From JALZAH01 sp051000755 (GTDB lineage Bacteria > Actinomycetota > Acidimicrobiia > Acidimicrobiales > Palsa-688): a DNA stretch of 36,404 nucleotides. The notes beneath the pieces were generated by a model, which was not told the DNA's origin, did not search any database, and worked only from the letters and a program-made list of their open reading frames with translations. The stretch's first letter is position 1. Each line of letters begins with the position of its first letter. The position numbers and the translations under genes were made by a program. Shown here one piece after another: positions 30,893-36,404 of the stretch. The stretch lies in contig JBPCNZ010000091.1 of the NCBI GenBank assembly GCA_051000755.1, positions 1 to 36,404 of the forward strand, in the 5' to 3' direction.

Positions 30893-31459
30893 TCAGGCGG
30901 CGCCGAGCACTTCGTCCACGACGATGGCCACGCCGGGGAGTCCGGCGACCTCGAGGGTCTCGCCCCGCTGAGCTCGATGCAGGTCGTGGTAGCCGTTCGG
31001 ACCCGGGGCGCTCAGCACCACGATCTCCCCTCCCGTGAGATCGACGACCCAACAGCGGGGCACCCCGGCGGCGCCGTAGCGGGGGGCCTTCACGTCACGG
31101 TCCCAGGCGAGCGAGCTGTCCGCCACCTCGACGACAAGCAGGACGTCCTCGGCCCCCGGGGGCAGCCGGGCCCCGTTGTCGGCCCGGGGATGGAGGAGCG
31201 CCACATCGGGCTGGGGCTCGGAATGGTCGTCGAGTCGGATCGGGTTCTGCACCGAGACGATGGCCTGCTCCCCGACGGCCACGACCAGCAGCCGATTGAT
31301 TCGGTTGACACAGGCCAGGTGGCGATTGCCGATCGGTGCCATGGTGAAGACCTCCCCGTCGAGCAGCTCCACCCGGGAGTCCTCGTCGAAGATCCCGACC
31401 TCGCCCATGCGGTGCCATTCGTCGACGCTGAAGGCGTAGCGAGTGATAGGCGTTCCCAC
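30893..31459 (-). CDS. Uma2-family protein (second copy)
   Basis: A protein of about 188 residues from GTG 31459 (a longer frame to 31573 is Arg-rich). The Uma2 pattern is complete: Phe-Ser-Val-Asp-Glu-Trp-His-Arg-Met, Val-Glu-Leu-Leu-Asp-Gly-Glu-Val, Pro-Gln-Pro-Asp-Val-Ala-Leu-Leu (Asp), Leu-Val-Val-Glu-Val-Ala-Asp (Glu) and Val-Lys-Ala-Pro-Arg-Tyr-Gly (Lys). It is clearly homologous to the copy at 16101, sharing the Ser-Val-Gln-Asn-Pro and Ala/Gly-His-Leu/Arg-Cys-Val-Asn-Arg segments. It faces the helicase of the five-gene operon with only 75 bases between, which may be chance. Role unknown. Confidence 0.9.
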   Translation of the reverse strand: MGTPITRYAFSVDEWHRMGEVGIFDEDSRVELLDGEVFTMAPIGNRHLACVNRINRLLVVAVGEQAIVSVQNPIRLDDHSEPQPDVALLHPRADNGARLPPGAEDVLLVVEVADSSLAWDRDVKAPRYGAAGVPRCWVVDLTGGEIVVLSAPGPNGYHDLHRAQRGETLEVAGLPGVAIVVDEVLGAA

Positions 31460-31573
31460 GACCGGCAGCCTACCCCGGTGGCCTCCGCACGCCCGCGGCG
31501 GACTCGCCCGGACGCCCCGGTGCCGTCGGAGCCGGGCGCCGGCGGGGACATTCCCCAAAATCTGTTCCTCCAT

Positions 31574-32938
31574 TCAGCGGGACATCTCCTCGAGACGTCG
31601 GCCACTCGACTTGGGCCCGAGCAGCGCCACCACCCCCGCGGCCACCCCGGTGATCCCGATACCCACGAACCCGGTGAAGAACGACGTTGCCGCCACCACA
31701 TGGGGCAGGGCCAGGCCTCCGACCGCCCCGCCGGCGTGGCCCACGCCGTCGGACACGGCAAACCCGGTCGAGCGGGCCGCGGTCGGGAAGCACTCGGCGG
31801 TGTAGGTGTAGGCCACCTGCAGCCACATCCCGAGGCCCAGAGCGGCGAGGAACGCCCCGGTCACCAGCACGCCCTCGTTGGCCAGGGTGCCGACCAGGAT
31901 GAGCCCGACCAGCCACACCACCGACGACCCGAACATCAACACCTTGCGTTCCTTGCGGTCCGCCAGCCAGGCCATGAGCAGGGCCCCGACCGGGTAGCCG
32001 AGGCCACCCACACCCAGATAAAGGATGGAGCTGGCGATGTCGTAGCCCCGGGTGGACAGCAGATCGGCGGAGTCGCCGAGGAAGCCATAGTTGCCGATGT
32101 ACCAGAGGAACCACATGGGGATGAGCACGGCCAGGCGGCGAGCGAAGACGGGACGCAGCAGGGCCCGGGCCCCGAATCCCTCGAGCTCCTCGACGACCCC
32201 CTCGTCCACCTGGGGCTCGGGGAGGTCGATGCCCCGGCTGAGGGCGGTGTCCTCCATGCGGACCACGATCGCCTCGGCTTCGTCGGCCCGACCGTGGGTG
32301 GCCAACCAGCGCGGCGACTCCGGGAGCTGGAAACGACCGAGGAGGCCGACGGCGGCGATGACCCCACCGATGACGAACAGCAGGCGCCACCCGTAGGTGT
32401 AGTTGGGCACCAGGCCCAGGGCCACGAAAGGCGTGACGGCCTGGCCCAGGATCCCCACGAGGAACGTCAGGTTGGAGATCCGCCCGCGCTGCGAGGCGGG
32501 CGCCAATTCCCCCACGTAGGTCGACACCAGGTTGAGGTCCGCACCCACCCCCATCCCCGTGACGAACCGCCAGATGCTGAGGGTGACGACACCGGTGGCG
32601 GTGGCATCGAGGAACGATCCCACCGCGGTCAGGGCGATGGTGAACAGCAGGATCCGATAGCGCCCATAGCGATCCGAGAGGGTGCCGATGATGAGCGAGC
32701 CGACGGCGTAGCCGATGAGGCCGATGGACAGGGCCACGAACGTGCTGGTCGATCCGGACAGGTGGAACTGCTTGGCGATGGCCGGCATCCCGTAGCCGAT
32801 GTCCGCGATGTCAAAGAAGGTGAAGAAGTAGCCGATGCCGATGATGACCAGATAGGACCATGGCAACGACCACACCGGGATGCGGTCCAGGCGGGCCAGG
32901 ATCGAGGCACTCTGCGTGGGAGGAGGGACCGACGTCAT
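31574..32938 (-). CDS. MFS transporter, 12-helix sugar/aromatic-acid porter type
   Basis: A 454-residue membrane protein with about twelve hydrophobic helices and the MFS loop motif Gly-Thr-Leu-Ser-Asp-Arg-Tyr-Gly-Arg-Tyr-Arg between helices 2 and 3 (about residue 62), repeated in weaker form between 8 and 9 (Leu-Ala-Asp-Arg-Lys-Glu-Arg-Lys). Pro-Glu-Ser-Pro-Arg-Trp-Leu near residue 207 is the helix 6 end typical of sugar/acid porters. The central loop is acidic (about 210-255). The substrate cannot be read from the sequence. ATG 32938 is the start; the gene is not obviously in an operon. Confidence 0.88.
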   Translation of the reverse strand: MTSVPPPTQSASILARLDRIPVWSLPWSYLVIIGIGYFFTFFDIADIGYGMPAIAKQFHLSGSTSTFVALSIGLIGYAVGSLIIGTLSDRYGRYRILLFTIALTAVGSFLDATATGVVTLSIWRFVTGMGVGADLNLVSTYVGELAPASQRGRISNLTFLVGILGQAVTPFVALGLVPNYTYGWRLLFVIGGVIAAVGLLGRFQLPESPRWLATHGRADEAEAIVVRMEDTALSRGIDLPEPQVDEGVVEELEGFGARALLRPVFARRLAVLIPMWFLWYIGNYGFLGDSADLLSTRGYDIASSILYLGVGGLGYPVGALLMAWLADRKERKVLMFGSSVVWLVGLILVGTLANEGVLVTGAFLAALGLGMWLQVAYTYTAECFPTAARSTGFAVSDGVGHAGGAVGGLALPHVVAATSFFTGFVGIGITGVAAGVVALLGPKSSGRRLEEMSR

Positions 32939-32984
32939 GGTTCACATGTTTCCCCACCGAGGCCGGCGTCATGCGAACCTCCCG

Positions 32985-33477
32985 TCAGCTGCCGGGGGCG
33001 GGACGGCGGCCGATGATCTCGTGGGTTCGCTGTTCACGCAGCGCACGCAGGTGCACGGCGGCCCAGGTGCGGAACGGCCGCCAGGCCTCGGAGACCTCAG
33101 CTAGCGTGCGAGTGGGCCCGTAGCGCTCGACGACCTCGGCTTCCAGGCGCCGCTCGTGGCGGGGTAGAGCATCCGGCGCATTGGCGCCGCGCACGACGAC
33201 CAGCTCGGCAGCGAAAGGCCCAAGCCCTTTGACCGCTTGCACCGCCTGGACAGCATCGTCGGGGTCCACCGCCCGCAAGGCGGCGCCATCGAGGCGTCCC
33301 TCGAGGGCGGCATCCGCCACGGCACGGAGGTATTCACCCTTGCGGCCTGGCAGGTCGAGGCTGGTCGGCCTCGCCCTGCTCCGGCAGCGATGCGGGGGCG
33401 AAGCCCTCCCAAAAGGCCTTACTTGTCGCCAGCGACCACGGCCCGAGCACCTCCACGTTCACCTCGTGACGCCCCAC
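32985..33477 (-). pseudogene. AlkA-type DNA-3-methyladenine glycosylase, internal deletion
   Basis: The N-terminus from GTG 33477 reads Arg-His-Glu-Val-Asn-Val-Glu-Val, Gly-Pro-Trp-Ser-Leu-Ala-Thr-Ser and Phe-Trp-Glu-Gly-Phe-Ala-Pro-Ala, as in actinobacterial AlkA-like proteins. After Gly-Glu-Ala-Asp-Gln it changes frame and jumps to Leu-Asp-Leu-Pro-Gly-Arg-Lys-Gly-Glu-Tyr-Leu-Arg, close to the C-terminal helix-hairpin-helix region (Val-Lys-Gly-Leu-Gly-Pro-Phe-Ala-Ala-Glu-Leu, then the Val-Arg-Gly-Ala-Asn segment). By the usual length of about 210-220 residues, roughly a hundred are missing. The C-terminal end appears complete (stop at 32985). The HhH-GPD motif survives, but the fold cannot be complete. 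Confidence 0.75.
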
Positions 33478-33559
33478 CGACCCACCTCTCTCGCGTCATG
33501 GTCCACGCGCTGCTCCTTGAGGCAGCACCCTCATGCTCGTAAGAGCGTAGAGGGCATGC

Positions 33560-34408
33560 CTACGCGGCTCGCAGCTTGGCTCCGCATGCCGGGCACCACG
33601 CCAAGGGGCGACCGAAGCGGGCCTCCCAGGTGTCCCGTTCCGTGGTGTGGACGGGGCAGTGCCGGATGCGGAGGTGATCGCGCACGATCTCGGTGATGAA
33701 AACGACCCGCTCGGTCGGGGTGCGACCGTACCCGGCCCCGCCGGCGGCGCCTTCAGCAATGACCTCACCTTGGTCGAGCTCCTTCATCTCGAAGCTGCTT
33801 TCGTCGTCGAGGTCACCGCCCCGCCAGACACGGGAGAAGCGCCCCGCCGGAACCAGGTCCAGCTCGATGCGCCACTGGTCGTGGCGCTCCCGGAAGTAGA
33901 ACGAATGGCCCTCGACACTGCCCCGCCACTGCTCCGGTGCCCAGCCACCGTGGCTGGTGACAACGACATCGGGATGGCCGACCAACCAGGCCACCAGTTC
34001 GTCCTCCTCGACCTGGCGGCCCGCCTTTCGAGCGCGCCCTTCCGCAGAATCCCAAAAGGCGTCCATCTCCGCCATCGTCGCCCGCCATGCAGCAGAGCGC
34101 TCGTCTGCGCTGAGCCGACACGAACAGGCGAACCCGTAGCCGTGGAAGTCGGTCGCGGGCAGGCGGGGATGGCACCCGCACAGGCAGGCGCCGTCGCTGT
34201 CCCGTCGAGGGGTGACGAACAGGTGATCGACGATCGCTTCGGCCCACCGGACAATCTCGCTCGCCGGCGCCTCGAGTTCGGTGAGCACGACCGCGAGGTC
34301 GTTGACGTAGAGGCGGCGGCTCTCAGCCCGTTGCCGGTCCCGCTCCGCTCGCCTGTCGTCATCGACCTCGGCGAACGAGATGATGTGAAGCTCCGGTTCG
34401 TCGAACAC
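33560..34408 (-). CDS. Hypothetical Cys-rich protein with zinc-ribbon-like ends
   Basis: A 282-residue protein from GTG 34408 with no family I recognise. A cysteine cluster lies near residues 74-100 (Cys-Leu-Cys-Gly-Cys-His, then Phe-Ala-Cys-Ser-Cys-Arg). The C-terminus has Arg-His-Cys-Pro-Val-His and, 20 or so residues on, Trp-Cys-Pro-Ala-Cys-Gly-Ala-Lys-Leu, a likely zinc ribbon. The middle contains Trp-Ala-Pro-Glu-Gln-Trp, Phe-Tyr-Phe-Arg-Glu-Arg and Trp-Arg-Ile-Glu-Leu-Asp-Leu, suggesting a small beta domain. The base composition and codon use look like the neighbouring genes. It lies next to an insertion sequence, which may have cut off its original upstream region. Confidence 0.7.
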   Translation of the reverse strand: MFDEPELHIISFAEVDDDRRAERDRQRAESRRLYVNDLAVVLTELEAPASEIVRWAEAIVDHLFVTPRRDSDGACLCGCHPRLPATDFHGYGFACSCRLSADERSAAWRATMAEMDAFWDSAEGRARKAGRQVEEDELVAWLVGHPDVVVTSHGGWAPEQWRGSVEGHSFYFRERHDQWRIELDLVPAGRFSRVWRGGDLDDESSFEMKELDQGEVIAEGAAGGAGYGRTPTERVVFITEIVRDHLRIRHCPVHTTERDTWEARFGRPLAWCPACGAKLRAA

Positions 34409-34427
34409 CTTCGTTCCGTCCCTCTCT

Positions 34428-34463
34428 GCTCGTCATCCAGGCTGGGCTCGTCATCCAGGCTGG
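34428..34463. repeat. Perfect 18-bp tandem duplication
   Basis: gctcgtcatccaggctgg occurs at 34428-34445 and again at 34446-34463 without mismatch. It lies between the Cys-rich gene and the left flank of the insertion sequence. Confidence 0.95.
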
Positions 34464-34514
34464 CTCCGCAGGCCAGGACAGACAAACGATTTGGGTGCGG
34501 CTCCGCTGGAGTGA

Positions 34515-36020
34515 CTAGGCGGCGAGGGGTATTACTCCTTGGTCGTAGCGGGATTCGTGGACGCGTTGGCGTTGGTGGTCCAGGTGGAATTGCCAGTAGG
34601 CGTCGAGGTCGTCGTTGGCACGCACGGCCCGTAGCTTGAGCACGGCTTCCGCTCCCTGCACGCTCCAGCGGGCGCCGGTTATGTCCATCCGATCCGCGAC
34701 CAGGTATCGGCAGGTTCCTTCGATGATGCCGCTGGCGACGGGCCAGCCTGCGGCGAGTGCCGTCGGGTAATCCAGGTAGTCCGCCTTGTTGGTCAGGTAT
34801 TTGGCGCAGGCGTCGGCCTTGATCCGTTTCTGTTTGCTTAGCCGCGCTGCGGTGGCTCTGCGTCTGATGCCGGCGGCGACCTCGCGGGCGTTGCCGTCCA
34901 AGATGGCGAGTGCCCGGTCGTGCACCCACGCTTGGGCGGCGGCGTCGCCTTCGGTGAAGAAGCACCACACCGCGCCCCACAGGTACTCGAGCACGTGGAT
35001 CAGGTCAATCACGATCGCGACTTCGGCTCCTCTGGTCTTGGCCTCTTTGTTGATGCGGTAGATCTGATGGTTGTTTCCGTCCACGAGGGCCACCCATCGA
35101 CGTTTGTGGTTCGGGTCGCGCCGCTGTGCCTCGTCGAAGACCTTTGCGATTACCACGGCGGCGTCTTCGACCACGCTGGCGGTCACCCACTTGGCAGCGG
35201 CCTTCGGTGCCGGCGGCGGAGCATCGCCGGCCTTGGTGGCCAAGACGTCGGCGGCCGTGCGGGCCACGGGCGTGAGGTCGTAGACGGCGCCGACCTCGGC
35301 GAGGCGTTTGCGGTTGCGTTTCTCGCCCTTGGAGAGCCGGCACTCCAGCTTGTTGGTTGCCGCCGCGGCCGCTTTCGCGGTGGCCGGGCGCAGAGCGTCA
35401 GGGCGCATGACGATGCCCTTGCCATCAGCGGAGATCACCAGCACGTCGGCGGGGTCCGCCTCGCTGCGGCCGGTGGTGGCGTAGAACTCCTCGACGTCGA
35501 CCGCGGCGCCGGCGGTGAGGGCCTCCACCTGGCGTTTACCCAGGTGCTGGCCGGTAGCGCGTTCCACCGCGGCGCCGGCTTCTTCGAAAGACCCTCGGGA
35601 AGCCTCGAGCGCGGCCAGGCGACGCAGCCCATGGCTGTGGCGCTCCACGGGCAGGTTGAGGGCGCCGTCCGCAGGAGACAGGTTCGGGTGGCCTCGGTGA
35701 CGGTAGGCGAATCGCTCCACGTCGACGGGGCCGAAGATGGTGGCCAACGACCGGTGGTGTCCAGTTTCGACCGTCGCGTGGGTGACACCGTCGGAGTCGA
35801 CCACGGACTCCCGGCGCAATTCCTTTGCGGCGCGCAGGCTCAAACTCAAGTGGTCCTGGAGCATCAGCCGCAGCAGCTCGCGCCCGCGAACGTCGAGCTG
35901 GTCTTCCAGCTCGGCATGGGCCAGGGACCCGGCGTCGGATCCCTCCAGCCATCCGAGGACCTCCTCGAGGCACTGGCGAGACGCAGCAAATCCGGCGGTC
36001 GGGCCTTCTGCGGCGCTCAT
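34515..36020 (-). CDS. ISKra4-family transposase
   Basis: A 501-residue transposase, intact and of normal length. Recognisable segments are Leu-Glu-Asp-Gln-Leu-Asp-Val-Arg-Gly near residue 39, Val-Leu-Val-Ile-Ser-Ala-Asp-Gly-Lys-Gly-Ile near residue 193 (first catalytic Asp), Trp-Val-Ala-Leu-Val-Asp-Gly-Asn-Asn near residue 311 (second Asp region), Val-Ile-Asp-Leu-Ile-His-Val-Leu-Glu-Tyr-Leu near residue 334, and Val-Ala-Ser-Gly-Ile-Ile-Glu-Gly-Thr-Cys-Arg near residue 432 with the final Glu. This arrangement is that of the ISKra4/IS1202-like DDE group. The upstream gene overlaps it by four bases. Confidence 0.92.
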   Translation of the reverse strand: MSAAEGPTAGFAASRQCLEEVLGWLEGSDAGSLAHAELEDQLDVRGRELLRLMLQDHLSLSLRAAKELRRESVVDSDGVTHATVETGHHRSLATIFGPVDVERFAYRHRGHPNLSPADGALNLPVERHSHGLRRLAALEASRGSFEEAGAAVERATGQHLGKRQVEALTAGAAVDVEEFYATTGRSEADPADVLVISADGKGIVMRPDALRPATAKAAAAATNKLECRLSKGEKRNRKRLAEVGAVYDLTPVARTAADVLATKAGDAPPPAPKAAAKWVTASVVEDAAVVIAKVFDEAQRRDPNHKRRWVALVDGNNHQIYRINKEAKTRGAEVAIVIDLIHVLEYLWGAVWCFFTEGDAAAQAWVHDRALAILDGNAREVAAGIRRRATAARLSKQKRIKADACAKYLTNKADYLDYPTALAAGWPVASGIIEGTCRYLVADRMDITGARWSVQGAEAVLKLRAVRANDDLDAYWQFHLDHQRQRVHESRYDQGVIPLAA

Positions 36021-36325
36021 CGCAGCCCGCCTCGGCGGGCGTTGCCATCCCGCCGGGTGCGTAAGGCGGCGATCCCTTCGGCGGCGGCTGCCTCCAGCTC
36101 CGCTCTGGCTGCTTGGTAGCGGGCCAGCGCAGCGGTCACCTCGGCCACCTCCGCGGCGGCCAAGGTGAGCGTCTTGGTGCGGCCCCTGTCGGTGTAGGTG
36201 AGCGCCGGGCTCTCATGGGGCTCGCCGGTCGCGCACCGACAAGCCGGCTTTCCGCAGCGGCGTCGGAACGTCGTCAAGGTGCCGTGGAGCACCAATGGTC
36301 GGGCTCGGCGTGTGATGCAAGGCAT
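36017..36325 (-). CDS. ISKra4-associated small protein (DUF6788-like)
   Basis: A 102-residue protein that overlaps the transposase start (ATGA, 36017-36020). It has an N-terminal basic region with Arg-Arg-Arg-Cys-Gly-Lys-Pro-Ala-Cys-Arg-Cys, then Tyr-Thr-Asp-Arg-Gly-Arg-Thr-Lys-Thr-Leu and an Ala-rich helix, the pattern of small proteins encoded upstream of many ISKra4 transposases. The Cys-x4-Cys-x-Cys cluster suggests metal binding. Function in transposition is unknown. ATG 36325 is the start; a strong inverted repeat lies directly upstream. Confidence 0.8.
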   Translation of the reverse strand: MPCITRRARPLVLHGTLTTFRRRCGKPACRCATGEPHESPALTYTDRGRTKTLTLAAAEVAEVTAALARYQAARAELEAAAAEGIAALRTRRDGNARRGGLR

Positions 36326-36332
36326 CGTAGCT

Positions 36333-36364
36333 CCTGTCTGTAGCTAGTTATCACTACAGACAGG
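36333..36364. repeat. Perfect 11-bp inverted repeat before the IS genes
   Basis: cctgtctgtag (36333-36343) and ctacagacagg (36354-36364) pair fully around a 10-base spacer. It lies 8 bases upstream of the accessory gene start, so it may be a transposase-binding or transcription-control site of the element, or part of its right end. Confidence 0.85.
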
Positions 36365-36404
36365 TAAGCCTGACTGCTATGCCAAGTGTTGGATCCCTGC
36401 ACCT

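Larger units (their letters stand above)
34515..36404 (-). mobile_element. ISKra4-family insertion sequence (ends not fixed)
   Basis: The element contains the two genes typical of one ISKra4 group: a small accessory gene followed by the transposase, overlapping by ATGA. I could not match terminal inverted repeats by eye, so its left end lies somewhere in 34464-34514 and its right end in about 36365 to beyond the window. No target-site duplication can be assigned. Confidence 0.7.

Noticed and set aside
30887..33016. A 709-residue plus-strand reading frame
   Set aside because: It is antisense to the Uma2 and MFS genes, rich in His/Gly/Asp/Gln and without any domain; it is a by-product of GC-biased third positions.
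34464..36404. Terminal inverted repeats of the ISKra4 element
   Set aside because: No convincing match between the two flanks by eye; the right end may lie outside the window.
1..36404. CRISPR array or integron attC sites
   Set aside because: No regularly spaced repeats were seen, and the gene directions alternate, unlike an integron cassette array.

Overview
The window is GC-rich (by eye mostly well above 60 %) and its protein families point to an actinobacterium: an ECF42-type sigma factor beside a YCII/DGPF protein, an actinobacterial AbiEi/nucleotidyltransferase pair, a PaiB-like flavoprotein, Uma2-family nucleases, many VapBC modules and an ISKra4-family insertion sequence. The exact class cannot be fixed by eye. 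No rRNA, tRNA or CRISPR array was recognised.

Layout. Bases 1-24100 form an accessory region crowded with toxin-antitoxin (TA) type genes: CopG/PIN (2.2-2.9 kb), Phd/PIN (2.9-3.5 kb), RES/HTH (4.7-5.9 kb), two VapBC pairs (7.2-7.9 and 9.7-10.4 kb), an HTH/nucleotidyltransferase pair (11.7-12.9 kb), two PIN remnants (10.5 and 18.2 kb) and AbiEi with a broken nucleotidyltransferase (22.4-24.1 kb). Between them sit transporters (CaCA exchanger, TauE/SafE permease, NiCoT nickel/cobalt permease), a phospholipase C-like protein, Uma2, PaiB-like and MmcQ/YjbR-like proteins, the YCII/ECF42 pair and a stand-alone double Clp-N protein. Much of this region is decayed. Three secreted proteins are shattered by frameshifts, and several genes keep both ends but have lost their middle.

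Bases 24390-30817 hold the most notable unit: five intact, same-strand genes. The first four junctions are all start/stop overlaps (ATGA, ATGA, GTGA or ATG, TTGA). They encode a large DNA-binding-type protein (helix-hairpin-helix like the RNA polymerase alpha C-terminal domain, a sigma region 4-like HTH and further winged-helix-like parts), a helical 262-residue protein of unknown family, a degenerate P-loop protein, a BrxD-like (DUF2791) ATPase with intact Walker motifs, and an SF2 helicase of the XPB type. No PglZ, PglX or BrxC gene is present, so this is not a BREX locus. I infer a compact DNA-targeting, possibly anti-phage, machine. Just upstream, AbiEi has a nested, perfectly symmetrical operator.

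Bases 30890-36404 carry a second Uma2 protein, an MFS transporter, an internally deleted AlkA-type glycosylase, a cysteine-rich unknown protein and an ISKra4-family element at the right edge.
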